Below, piece after piece: positions 53,703 to 62,264 of a stretch of DNA of 64,000 nucleotides. This stretch comes from Pontibacter mangrovi (GTDB taxonomy: Bacteria; Bacteroidota; Bacteroidia; Cytophagales; Hymenobacteraceae), in NCBI RefSeq assembly GCF_006385705.1, contig NZ_VFRQ01000003.1, positions 1 through 64,000 on the forward strand. Reading direction: 5' to 3'. The position numbers and the translations under genes are program-made. The notes beneath the pieces were generated by a model. The model saw nothing but the letters and a program-made list of their open reading frames with translations. It ran no database searches and had not been told where the DNA came from. How positions within the stretch are numbered: position 1 is the first letter of the stretch; every line of letters starts with the position of its first letter.

Positions 53703-54089
53703 TTACGAATTACGAGTTCCTGGTTCCGAGTTTGTTTTGCTCTTTCCTTGGCTCGTAAGGATTATACTATTCAAAATTTTTATCAGCTCCAGACAGTCGT
53801 CATGTATGCTCTTATAATGCTTTGTCTCAATGTATCCCGTTTCATGTAAGAGCCTGAGCCAGTACGATGTTTCCCGGGCTTCTTTTCTGGCTATGCTCAG
53901 TTTATGGATAAAATCCGCAGTTGACTGTCCCCCTGTAGCTTCCTGTACATTAGCACCAATAGAGGTTCCGCTGCGCAGTACTTGCTTAGACAGCACGAAT
54001 TCCTTCTTCTCTGCAGATAAATGCTGGTACATTCTAACTACCCGAACAGCGAAGGCATAAGACTTTTCTGCAATAATGCTCTTACTCAT
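53703..54089 (-). CDS. Four-helix-bundle protein (23S-rRNA-IVS type)
   Basis: A 128-residue all-alpha protein of the family first found in intervening sequences of 23S rRNA genes. The pattern KSYAFAVRVVRMYQHLSAEK, then QVLRSGTSIGANVQEATGGQ and ETSYWLRLLHETGYI is typical. The fold is shared with Avd of diversity-generating retroelements, but no reverse transcriptase is here. Imperfect inverted repeats at 53710-53733 and 54104-54127 (20 of 24 match) flank it and supply its stop and that of the GH3 gene. Function unknown. Confidence 0.85.
   Translation of the reverse strand: MSKSIIAEKSYAFAVRVVRMYQHLSAEKKEFVLSKQVLRSGTSIGANVQEATGGQSTADFIHKLSIARKEARETSYWLRLLHETGYIETKHYKSIHDDCLELIKILNSIILTSQGKSKTNSEPGTRNS
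53710..53733. repeat. Left inverted repeat of the four-helix cassette
   Basis: TTACGAGTTCCTGGTTCCGA and four more bases match the reverse complement of 54104-54127 in 20 of 24 positions. It lies inside the C-terminal codons of the four-helix gene. Confidence 0.7.
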
Positions 54090-54103
54090 AAAGTCAACTA
54101 TAC

Positions 54104-54127
54104 CAATTCGGAATTAGGAACTCGTAA
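54104..54127. repeat. Right inverted repeat of the four-helix cassette
   Basis: The partner of 53710-53733. It encodes the last codons and stop of the GH3 gene, whose terminal residues TVTSS are therefore probably derived from the repeat. Confidence 0.7.
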
Positions 54128-55613
54128 CTGTGAGCAAGCCCTCGGCGAGCGAGCGGTCATTGCTCAGCCTGGGTACTTTGTTTTGCCCGCCCAGCTTGCC
54201 CTGCGACTTCATGTATTTCTGAAAGGCGCCCTTCGGCAGCGGCGTTAGCTTTAGCTTCTGCAGAATATTGCCCGCGATAAGGTCATCATAGTAGGAATTG
54301 AGCTTGCGCAGCTGCCTGTCCAGTTCCTCGGCAAAAATATCGAGGTTCAACGGCTTTTGCGAAAACTCCACCAGCCACTCGTGGTACGACTGGCCCTGGT
54401 TCTGGCTCACAAATGGTGCCACGGTAAACTCGATCAGTTCCACCTCCTTAAACTTCTGCATGGCCAGTTTCATTGCCTTCTCCACTTCCTCGCCAATCAC
54501 GTGCTCGCCAAAAGCGGAAATAAAGTGCTTGATGCGGCCGCTCACAACCAGCCTGTAAGGCTCTGTGGACACAAACTTCACTGTGTCGCCGAGGGAGTAG
54601 CTCCAAAGGCCAGCGTTGCTGCTAAGCACCAGCGCATAGTTTACCCCCGTCTCCACCTGCCCGATGGTGAGGCGAGTGGGGTTCTCGCTGAAATATTCGT
54701 CGGCAGGTATAAACTCATAGAAAATACCAGAGTTCAGGAGCAGCAGCAGGCCCGGCTCGGTCTGGCTATCCTGGTAAGCGATAAAGCCCTCCGAAGCCGG
54801 AAACGTCTCGATAGAGTCCACTTGCCGCCCGATGGACTCGAACAGCTTTTTGCGGTACGGCTCAAAGTTCACGCCTCCGTACACAAACAGGTTAAAGTTC
54901 GGGAAAATGTCTTTTATCGGCTTGCCGGTCTGACGGATGAGTTTATCAAAATACATCTGCACCCAGGGCGGTATGCCCGAGATCAGCGTCATGTTCTGGT
55001 CTATGGTCTCCTCTATGATCTGGTCAAGCTTGGTTTCCCAGTCCTCGATGCAGTTGGTGCGGTAGCTGGGCAGCTGGTTGGTGCGCAAATAGCCCGGCAC
55101 GTGGTGGTTGGCTATGCCCGACAGACGGCCGGTTTTGATGCCGCCCACCTCCTCCAGCTCCGGGCTCCCCGACAGAAAGATCATTTTCCCGTCCAGAAAA
55201 GCCGCTTTGCCTGTTTCGTGCACGTAGGCTAATAGCGCGTCGCGGGCCCCGTTAATGTGGTTGGAGATGGAGTCGGAGGAGATGGGGATATACTTGGTGC
55301 CGGAGGTGGTGCCGGAGGTTTTGGCCAGGTACAGCGGCTTGCCGGGCCACAGCACATCTTTCTCGCCCTGCTTCACCAGGTTAAAGTATGGCAAAAGCGC
55401 CTCGTAATCGCGCACGGGCACGGCCTTCACAAAATCGGCATGCGTTTTTATTCTTCCAAAGCCGTGGTCTTTGCCAAACTTGGTCGCCTGTGCCTTTGCA
55501 ATAATCTCCTCAAAAACAGCTTGCTGCGCCTCTACCGGATGCTTTATCCAGCTTTGGTTCTGCCGGTGCACATAGGCCGCAAACGGCTTACTCAACAACG
55601 CTCTTACACCCAT
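54114..55613 (-). CDS. GH3-family acyl-adenylate/amidosynthetase-like protein
   Basis: A 499-residue protein of the GH3 auxin-promoter family, known in bacteria as a member of the ANL adenylating superfamily. I use the ATG at 55613 (MGVRALLSKPFAAYVHRQN); the longer ORF adds 28 residues unlike the family. The ATP motif is LAKTSGTTSGTKYIPIS (about 98-115), followed by VYGGVNFEP and YSLGDTVKF. Bacterial substrates are mostly unknown; plant members join amino acids to hormones. The C-terminus is formed in repeat DNA. Confidence 0.88.
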   Translation of the reverse strand: MGVRALLSKPFAAYVHRQNQSWIKHPVEAQQAVFEEIIAKAQATKFGKDHGFGRIKTHADFVKAVPVRDYEALLPYFNLVKQGEKDVLWPGKPLYLAKTSGTTSGTKYIPISSDSISNHINGARDALLAYVHETGKAAFLDGKMIFLSGSPELEEVGGIKTGRLSGIANHHVPGYLRTNQLPSYRTNCIEDWETKLDQIIEETIDQNMTLISGIPPWVQMYFDKLIRQTGKPIKDIFPNFNLFVYGGVNFEPYRKKLFESIGRQVDSIETFPASEGFIAYQDSQTEPGLLLLLNSGIFYEFIPADEYFSENPTRLTIGQVETGVNYALVLSSNAGLWSYSLGDTVKFVSTEPYRLVVSGRIKHFISAFGEHVIGEEVEKAMKLAMQKFKEVELIEFTVAPFVSQNQGQSYHEWLVEFSQKPLNLDIFAEELDRQLRKLNSYYDDLIAGNILQKLKLTPLPKGAFQKYMKSQGKLGGQNKVPRLSNDRSLAEGLLTVTSS

Positions 55614-55777
55614 ACATTCAGCTTTAGTAGGAAGTAAAGATAACCAGATAATGCCGCAATGCCACACCTGGCGGTTATATAAGCACAATTCCCACAAAAT
55701 TATACCTTTCTCAACCTAAACCGGCTAACGCAGTATTAGTTATACATTAACAAGTATACTATTAAACATTTTTAACG

Positions 55778-56212
55778 ATGAGAAAACACAGAGCAGAAGC
55801 CCGCTGGAACGGCGGCCTGAAGAACGGCAACGGAGAAGTAAAATCAGCCACAGGCGCCTTTCAGTCAAAGTATAGTTTCGCCTCCCGCTTCGGCGACAGC
55901 ACCAGCGGCACCTCGCCCGAAGAACTGATCGGAGCGGCGCACTCCGGCTGTTTTTCCATGTTCCTGAGCGCGCTGTTGGAAAAGGAAAACCTGACACCCG
56001 ACTATGTGGAGACAAAAGCCGTGGTGACGCTGGGCGAGCTGGACGGAGCGCCTACCATCCTGAAGATTGAGCTGAACACCGAGGTGAAAGCCGACGGCCT
56101 GGACAGTGAGAAGCTGCAGCAGCTGGCGCAGGACGCCAAAAAAGGATGCCCTGTTTCCAAGGCGTTGGGCGCGGTGCCCGAAATAACACTACAGGCCACG
56201 CTTAAGGAATAA
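55778..56212 (+). CDS. OsmC-type peroxiredoxin
   Basis: A 144-residue protein. The reactive and resolving cysteines are C58 (GAAHSGCFSM) and C124 (DAKKGCPVSKAL), the arrangement of OsmC organic hydroperoxide reductases. Sequence details (SFASRFGDSTSGTSPEELIG) place it in the OsmC rather than the Ohr subgroup. It is divergent from the GH3 gene. Confidence 0.93.
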   Translation: MRKHRAEARWNGGLKNGNGEVKSATGAFQSKYSFASRFGDSTSGTSPEELIGAAHSGCFSMFLSALLEKENLTPDYVETKAVVTLGELDGAPTILKIELNTEVKADGLDSEKLQQLAQDAKKGCPVSKALGAVPEITLQATLKE

Positions 56213-56271
56213 TTTTATTATATTGCGGTGAGCCATGCCCGGCTCAGATTGTTCCACGAAAAAATTTGATA

Positions 56272-56781
56272 ATGGCAGTATCTGGTAGTAGCGCCCGATC
56301 GACGTTGATTGTGCAGCTAAGCCCCACGCGTAACGCAAAACTCTCTTTTACAGTGCAGCTTATACTTACGCTGTTCTGGTTAGCCTGGGCCGCTATGCTC
56401 CTTTTCTCCGCAGACCGCACGTATGAGCAGAACTACTTGTACTATGTCTTTTTCGGGCTGGCCGTTGCTTTCTTTTTCTATGTAATGCTGCAGAACACCT
56501 CTATTTTTGGGGTGCAATCCTACATTGAGGTAACGCCGCAGTACATTGTGCAGAAGTTCGGCGTGTTCCGTACCAAGCACATCATTCAAATTCCGGACAT
56601 TGCCGGGGTGCACATTACGCCGCTGGCGCTGCGCGTAACGCTGAAAGATGGTGAGCAGATATACCTGGACCTGAAGCAGGTGCGCAAGAAGCGCGACCTG
56701 GACCGCATCAAGAACAAGATCCGCGACCTGGCCGAAATGCACCAGTTTGAACTGACCGACAACGTGGGCAACAACGTGTAA
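56272..56781 (+). CDS. Hypothetical membrane protein with PH-like domain
   Basis: A 169-residue protein beginning at the ATG at 56272 (MAVSGSSARSTLIVQLSPTR); the TTG at 56266 is less likely. Two membrane helices (about 28-48 and 56-76) precede a soluble domain YIEVTPQYIVQKFGVFRTKH with a beta-rich pattern like bacterial PH/bPH2 domains, then a C-terminal helix. It converges on dnaA and shares the 64-bp palindromic terminator with it. Confidence 0.75.
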   Translation: MAVSGSSARSTLIVQLSPTRNAKLSFTVQLILTLFWLAWAAMLLFSADRTYEQNYLYYVFFGLAVAFFFYVMLQNTSIFGVQSYIEVTPQYIVQKFGVFRTKHIIQIPDIAGVHITPLALRVTLKDGEQIYLDLKQVRKKRDLDRIKNKIRDLAEMHQFELTDNVGNNV

Positions 56782-56787
56782 GCCCCC

Positions 56788-56851
56788 ACAAGTATAAAAA
56801 AAGCGGCGGCCATACTTTGCAAAGTATGGCCGCCGCTTTTTTTATACTTGT
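56788..56851. terminator. 64-bp perfect palindrome, terminator between convergent genes
   Basis: All 32 base pairs of the two halves match around a centre at 56819/56820. The stem contains ACAAGTATAAAAAAAGCGGC, then GGCCATACTTTG and its mirror, so two heptamer words lie in each arm. A7/T7 tracts flank the GC core, allowing termination in both directions, 6 nt after the plus-strand stop and 8 nt after the dnaA stop. Confidence 0.92.
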
Positions 56852-56859
56852 TTATACTT

Positions 56860-58284
56860 TTAACCGGCTTTGGACTTAAACTTCTTCTGAAGCTCCTGGA
56901 TGCTGGCTTTGAATTTCTTGTCTGTGTCGATCAGGTCGGATACAGTTTGCACGGAGTGGATCACGGTACTGTGGTCGCGGCCGCCGAAGTGGTAACCGAT
57001 GGACTTAAGGGAGTGGCTGGTGAACTCCTTGGCGAAGTACATAGCCACCTGCCGCGCCGTCACGATTTCTTTCTTGCGCGTCTTGGCCTTCAGCGAGTCC
57101 AGGCTTACCTGGAAGTACTCGGCCACGGTTTTCTGGATGAAGTCGAGGTTCACCTCCGTCTCCACATCCTCAATAATATGCTTCAGCGCCTGCTTGGCAA
57201 GCTCCAGGTCAATCTCCTTGCGGTTCAGCGACGACTGCGCGATCAGCGAGATCAGCACGCCTTCCAGTTCACGCACGTTGGTATCCACGCTGTAGGCCAG
57301 GTACTCCACCACGTTGTCCGGAATGTCGATGCCGTCGCTCTGCATCTTCTTGTGGATAATGGCCATACGCGTCTCGAAATCCGGGCTTTGCAGGTCGGCC
57401 GTCAGGCCCCACTTAAAGCGGGACAGCAGGCGCTCCTCCAGGCCTTTCAGGTCGCGTGGCGGGCAGTCCGAGGTCATCACGATCTGCTTGCCTGACTGGT
57501 GCAGGTGGTTGAAGATATGGAAAAACATCTCCTGCGTCTTCTCCTTGCCGCTCAAAAACTGCACGTCGTCGATGATCAGGATATCCACCAACAGGTAAAA
57601 ATTGGCAAAGTCCTGCACGTTGTTCGTCTTCAGGGACTCGATGAACTGGTTCACGAATTTCTCTGAGGAAACGTACAGCACAAACTTCTCGGGGTTGCTG
57701 TTCTTGATGTTGTTGCCGATGGCCTGCACCAGGTGCGTTTTGCCAAGGCCCACCCCGCCATAGATCATGAGCGGGTTAAAGGAAGTCGTTCCCGGTTTGT
57801 TGGCCACTGCATAACCCGCTGAGCGCGCCAAACGGTTACAGTCTCCCTCAATGTAGTTCTCAAACGTATAAGCCGGGTTCAGCTGCGAGTTCAGGAAGTT
57901 GCGGTCAATCGTCTTCGACTCGAACGGGCTTTTGATAAAGCTCTGCTCCGGCTTGTACGAGTTCACCACCGCCTGCGGAATTTTCTTCGTGGGGATGTTT
58001 ACCGTCTGCGGCTTGTTCGACTCGTTGCCCCTGTCCACGATAATAGAATACTCCAGGCGCCCCTCGCTGCCAAGCTCCTGGTAAATGACCTTCTTCAGAA
58101 GCTGCACATAGTGCTCCTCCAGCCACTCGTAAAAAAACTGGCTGGGCACTTGTATGGTCAGTACGCTGTCGCGCAGGGATACAGGTTTGATTGGCTCGAA
58201 CCAGGTCTTAAAACTCTGTTCGCCAATGTTTTCCTTAATCACCTGCAGGCAGTTATTCCATACAGTTGAACAGTCTTTGATCAT
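56860..58284 (-). CDS. dnaA: Chromosomal replication initiator DnaA
   Basis: A 474-residue initiator, starting at the ATG at 58284 (MIKDCSTVWNNCLQVIKENI) rather than the TTG 12 nt earlier. Domain I (1-85), linker II, AAA+ domain III with Walker A GGVGLGKT (176-183) and Walker B ILIIDDVQFLSG, and domain IV with the DNA-binding signature GGRDHSTVIHSVQTVSDLI. No array of DnaA boxes is visible on either side, so the origin need not be here; in many Bacteroidota dnaA is separated from oriC. Confidence 0.96.
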   Translation of the reverse strand: MIKDCSTVWNNCLQVIKENIGEQSFKTWFEPIKPVSLRDSVLTIQVPSQFFYEWLEEHYVQLLKKVIYQELGSEGRLEYSIIVDRGNESNKPQTVNIPTKKIPQAVVNSYKPEQSFIKSPFESKTIDRNFLNSQLNPAYTFENYIEGDCNRLARSAGYAVANKPGTTSFNPLMIYGGVGLGKTHLVQAIGNNIKNSNPEKFVLYVSSEKFVNQFIESLKTNNVQDFANFYLLVDILIIDDVQFLSGKEKTQEMFFHIFNHLHQSGKQIVMTSDCPPRDLKGLEERLLSRFKWGLTADLQSPDFETRMAIIHKKMQSDGIDIPDNVVEYLAYSVDTNVRELEGVLISLIAQSSLNRKEIDLELAKQALKHIIEDVETEVNLDFIQKTVAEYFQVSLDSLKAKTRKKEIVTARQVAMYFAKEFTSHSLKSIGYHFGGRDHSTVIHSVQTVSDLIDTDKKFKASIQELQKKFKSKAG

Positions 58285-58323
58285 CCAATTTTCCAAAACT
58301 ACATAAGATATGCTTGGTGTAAC

Positions 58324-58337
58324 AAAAGGCGCCTTTT
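58324..58337. promoter_or_regulatory. 14-bp palindrome upstream of dnaA
   Basis: AAAAGGCGCCTTTT is a perfect palindrome about 40 nt before the dnaA start, in the 107-nt promoter gap. It could be an operator or simply a short symmetric word; no known factor is implied. Confidence 0.3.
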
Positions 58338-58391
58338 ATTGGCGGGGGGTTACAAATTTGCTTAATAATCTGTAAACAAAAAATTATTTTT

Positions 58392-59324
58392 TCACGAAGT
58401 TGTTACAGGTGTGTTCACAGGCAGAACGGCCGTTCTTACGTCGGTTTTTTGCCTTGTTTTCCTGCTGAAACTAAAATCGAGGCGGCCCAGGAAGATGCCC
58501 GACCAGCCTACCTGATTTACAAGGGTTTCGTGGCCAGAGGCATGGCGGATCAGCTCCGGCTGGTCGAGGAAGGTATGGGTGTGGCCGCCCAGGATGAGGT
58601 CGATGCCCTCCACCTGCCGGGCCAGTGTTACATCATCTATCTTACCGTCCTCATATTTGTAACCCAAGTGTGAAAGGCACACCACCAGATTACACTTTTG
58701 GTTTTGCCGCAGCTCCTGCACCATTTCGCGGGCCGTGGCCACGGGGTCCAGGTATACGGTTTCTCCGTAATTGTTCTGGCTCACCAGCCCCGCCAGCTCA
58801 ATGCCCAACCCGAACACACCAATTTTTATACCTTGTTTTTCAAAGATTTTGTAGGGCGCAAACTGGTTTTTAAGGATGGTTTTGCTGAAGTCGTAGTTGG
58901 CGCTGAGGAACGGGAACGCGGCGTGCGGCAGCATTTTCTCCAGTCCCTTCAGGCCATTGTCGAAGTCGTGGTTGCCGAGGGTGGCGGCGTCATACTTCAT
59001 CTGGCTCATGAGCTTGTACTCCAGCTCCCCGCCGAAGAAGTTAAAGTAGGGCGTGCCCTGCCAAATGTCGCCGCAGTCGAGCAGCAGCACGTTGGGCTCC
59101 TCCTTGCGGATCTGCTCGATCAGGCTGGCGCGACGGGCCATGCCGCCCATGCCGCCATACTTGCGCCCATCATTCGGAAAAGGGTCGATGCGCGAGTGCT
59201 GGTCGTTGGTGTGCAGGATGGTGAGGTTTATATGTTGCGCGGCCTCCGCCGAGAACGGCACGCCCATCAGGCTGATACCAGCCGCCCCTACTGCCGATGT
59301 TTTCAGGAAGTCTCTTCTTTTCAT
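58392..59324 (-). CDS. Metallophosphatase domain of a split 5'-nucleotidase
   Basis: A 310-residue exported enzyme with a Tat-type leader (MKRRDFLKTSAVGAAG, twin Arg). The dinuclear metal motifs are LHTNDQHSR, LLDCGDIWQGTPYFN, TLGNHDFDNG and GGHTHTFLD, the N-terminal half of UshA-like 5'-nucleotidases. The C-terminal substrate-binding domain is missing here and is encoded by the gene 10 nt upstream. Together they would hydrolyse nucleotides outside the inner membrane. Confidence 0.92.
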   Translation of the reverse strand: MKRRDFLKTSAVGAAGISLMGVPFSAEAAQHINLTILHTNDQHSRIDPFPNDGRKYGGMGGMARRASLIEQIRKEEPNVLLLDCGDIWQGTPYFNFFGGELEYKLMSQMKYDAATLGNHDFDNGLKGLEKMLPHAAFPFLSANYDFSKTILKNQFAPYKIFEKQGIKIGVFGLGIELAGLVSQNNYGETVYLDPVATAREMVQELRQNQKCNLVVCLSHLGYKYEDGKIDDVTLARQVEGIDLILGGHTHTFLDQPELIRHASGHETLVNQVGWSGIFLGRLDFSFSRKTRQKTDVRTAVLPVNTPVTTS

Positions 59325-59334
59325 GCTTTTATAC

Positions 59335-60090
59335 TTAAGGGAGGATGGTCACTCGTTTTGTTGTGTCGGCCGTTACGGGTTTCCCGACCTCGGTTAGCTG
59401 GCTTATCTGCTGCAGGATGGCCTCGCGCAGGAGCAAGCCTATGTTTTCATACTTCACCGCATCCTTCAGCATGTTCAGGTCATCGCCGCCGCCGGCCAGG
59501 TAGTTAGAAGTTACCAGTGTATAAGCATGGCTCGCATCGAACGGTTGGCCATTGATCCTGATATCCGTAGCCTTGCCGTTTTGCACGGTGTAGGTGGCGT
59601 TGCCGATAGGGGCATTTTTGCGCTCGGCGGCATAATCGAACAATTGCTTTACCGCTTCGCCTTTCAGCGTCAGTACCACCAACTCGTTCTCGAAGGGCAT
59701 CAGCTCAAACACATTGCCCGTGGTAATCTCTCCCTCCGGCAGCGGCACACGCAGTCCGCCGTTCGTCGTCAGCGACAGGTCGATGGGTTTGCCGTACAGC
59801 GGCTCGCTCTGCGCCAGCTGCAGGTCCACCACAAAGTTGCCCAGCGGCGACTCATAGTCTCCTTTGCTCAGGGCCACGGGCGCCGTGCCCACCACTTCCG
59901 ACATTTTAGACTCCACTGCCTGCCGGTATGGCGCAATCTGCGCCTCCAGCTGCGGGTCCGCGGAAACGGTGCTATCAACCGGCACATCTGTGGTGCCAAG
60001 CGCCGGCGAGGCTGCCCAGGGGCGGTGGCAACCTGCCATACTTACCGACAGCGCCAGGATAGCCGCTGCCTTCGCAAAATTTCTTTTCAT
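59335..60090 (-). CDS. 5'-nucleotidase C-terminal domain lipoprotein
   Basis: A 251-residue protein from the ATG at 60090 (a GTG lies 6 nt earlier). The lipobox SMAGC makes Cys21 the lipidation site. The rest is the 5_nucleotid_C domain: SKGDYESPLGNFVVDLQLAQ, SLTTNGGLRVPLPEGEITTG, and AYTLVTSNYLAGGGDDLNML, which binds the substrate adenosine in UshA. It is a stand-alone domain that presumably assembles with the downstream metallophosphatase. Confidence 0.88.
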   Translation of the reverse strand: MKRNFAKAAAILALSVSMAGCHRPWAASPALGTTDVPVDSTVSADPQLEAQIAPYRQAVESKMSEVVGTAPVALSKGDYESPLGNFVVDLQLAQSEPLYGKPIDLSLTTNGGLRVPLPEGEITTGNVFELMPFENELVVLTLKGEAVKQLFDYAAERKNAPIGNATYTVQNGKATDIRINGQPFDASHAYTLVTSNYLAGGGDDLNMLKDAVKYENIGLLLREAILQQISQLTEVGKPVTADTTKRVTILP

Positions 60091-60267
60091 GATCACATTC
60101 AGGATTCAACGCCAAAGGTACCAGCATCAGCAACACCAACCAAGAGGCATAGGTTCTGCAGCACAGCCGCCGCTTTCCCATCAACCCAACATTGCTATGT
60201 AACTTTTACAATAAAAACTTAACTTATTAAGTTTATACTATGTATCTTGTGCTTTAACCTCTCTCCT

Positions 60268-61674
60268 ATGAAAACTAAATTGTACCTCAGCGTGTTAGCG
60301 CTCCTCCTCCTGCCCATGCTGGTGCAGGCCAATCACATTAACAGCGGCTATATCAGTTATACTATTGATCCGGATGGCCCGCGAAGATTTAACTTCACTT
60401 TAACGCTTTTAACTAACCACCACTCTCAGGCCGAAGACCCGATGGTTACGATGTACATGGGTGATGGTAATACAGTAAATGTGCCGCGCACCTCTGTGAA
60501 GAAGTATAACCACAACTATGATATAGAGACTTTTGAATGGAGCTATACCTATACCACACCCAGGCTTTACACGGTTGGCTGGGTAGGCGAAAACAGAAAC
60601 TCCAATGTTCTTAATATACCTGCCCCTTCCGACCAGGCTAGCTTCTATGTTTCTACCACAGTAAGTGTAAATCCCCTGAGTCCTAACCTTCATGGAATTC
60701 ATTTAGCTGGCGTGCCGTTCCTGCATGGGCGTGTGGGTGAACCTTTCAAGTATAATTTAGCGGCTTATGATGCGGATGGGGATAACCTGACCTACAAACT
60801 GGTGGCTCCTAAAAAACAGGACAAGGAAGGTAACATTGTAGCTATTGAAGGCTATGAAATGCCTGATGGGATGACCATAAACGAGTACGGAGAAATACAT
60901 TGGGATGCGCCCACAGTAGCCGGCAAATATACAGTTGCCGTGCAGATAACAGAGTATAAAAACGGCGTAGAACAGGGAATCAACCATGTAGACCTGGAAA
61001 TGATTATCTTAAATCCGGAAGAGGACCTCAGGCCCACCCTCAGCCTCCTGAACAAGTCGCAGCTCCTGCAGAACGATGACGGCTCGGTGCAGGTGATGCC
61101 GGGCGAGCCGCTGAAGCTGGAGTATTTTATGCGCCGCCACCCCGACACCGACGAACCTGTTAGAGCCAAACTATACAGCGAGCTTGACACCCTGGAGCTG
61201 CTGCCCATTAACATCGCTGTCCGCGACTCTGCCGATGGGCAGGCTATTACCGTAATGTTTACTCCCGGTCAGGAACTCGTGCGGGAACAGGCGTATACCC
61301 TTGCTATGTCGGCCATGGCTATTTATGATAAATACTCAATTCCCACTTATCAGGAAAAATTAATTGCAAGCTGGGACTTTACCTATATACACATAGGAAA
61401 TGTGACACCCACCGCCACAGACGATGACCTGAAGAATGCTGGTTTTATACTTTACCCCAACCCTGTTGCCGATAAGTTTGTGATAGAAGCCCCGGACATG
61501 CCCGGCATGTTTGTGCTGCTGTTTGATGCCACCGGCAAAAGGGCTGGCACTTTAAAACTGCAGCCCGGCAAAAACAACTTTACCAAGCCCTCCTCGCTGG
61601 CCAATGGATTATACTTCTACACCATCTATAGCCGCCAGCAGCCTGTTGGCAGCGGAAAACTGGTGGTGCGGTAA
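60268..61674 (+). CDS. Secreted protein with T9SS sorting domain
   Basis: A 468-residue protein, using the ATG at 60268, which begins a signal peptide (MKTKLYLSVLALLLLPMLVQA). It has Ig/cadherin-like beta domains (about 25-260; LAAYDADGDNLTYKLVAPKK) and a T9SS type A tail at about 390-468, FILYPNPVADKFVIEAPD through ANGLYFYTIY to SGKLVVR. That tail directs passage through the type IX system and removal or anchoring at the surface. Composition changes sharply near 61020, from AT-rich to GC-rich. Ligand unknown. Confidence 0.85.
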   Translation: MKTKLYLSVLALLLLPMLVQANHINSGYISYTIDPDGPRRFNFTLTLLTNHHSQAEDPMVTMYMGDGNTVNVPRTSVKKYNHNYDIETFEWSYTYTTPRLYTVGWVGENRNSNVLNIPAPSDQASFYVSTTVSVNPLSPNLHGIHLAGVPFLHGRVGEPFKYNLAAYDADGDNLTYKLVAPKKQDKEGNIVAIEGYEMPDGMTINEYGEIHWDAPTVAGKYTVAVQITEYKNGVEQGINHVDLEMIILNPEEDLRPTLSLLNKSQLLQNDDGSVQVMPGEPLKLEYFMRRHPDTDEPVRAKLYSELDTLELLPINIAVRDSADGQAITVMFTPGQELVREQAYTLAMSAMAIYDKYSIPTYQEKLIASWDFTYIHIGNVTPTATDDDLKNAGFILYPNPVADKFVIEAPDMPGMFVLLFDATGKRAGTLKLQPGKNNFTKPSSLANGLYFYTIYSRQQPVGSGKLVVR

Positions 61675-61703
61675 CCGAAAGCAACGTATAAATTTAAATC
61701 TAG

Positions 61704-61729
61704 GGGCAGCTGCAGTAGCTGCCCTTTTT
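61704..61729 (+). terminator. Terminator after the T9SS cargo gene
   Basis: GGGCAGCT-GCAGT-AGCTGCCC followed by T5: 8-bp stem, 5-nt loop, 30 nt beyond the stop at 61674. Confidence 0.85.
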
Positions 61730-61795
61730 GTTGCCAGAAAGTATAACGCTCGCCTCCTGCCCTTACCTTGTTTGTTATCTCCCGTACAACCTACC

Positions 61796-62176
<381 letters not shown>

Positions 62177-62235
62177 AGTATAGCCAAAAGCCGATATAGC
62201 CCCGAAGCAGCCTTACGCCGTAAGGTATAAAAGTC

Positions 62236-62243
62236 TATCTTTA
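62236..62243 (+). promoter_or_regulatory. Candidate -7 element of mutA
   Basis: TATCTTTA matches TAnnTTTG in seven of eight positions, 21 nt before the mutA ATG. The -33 region is not clear. Confidence 0.3.
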
Positions 62244-62264
62244 CAAGAAATTAGAACATTGAGC

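Noticed and set aside
53703..54089. A diversity-generating retroelement, suggested by the Avd-like fold
   Set aside because: No reverse transcriptase, template repeat or variable repeat is nearby.
58285..58391. A chromosomal origin next to dnaA
   Set aside because: The gap is short and has an AT-rich stretch, but I see no cluster of TTATCCACA-type DnaA boxes on either side.
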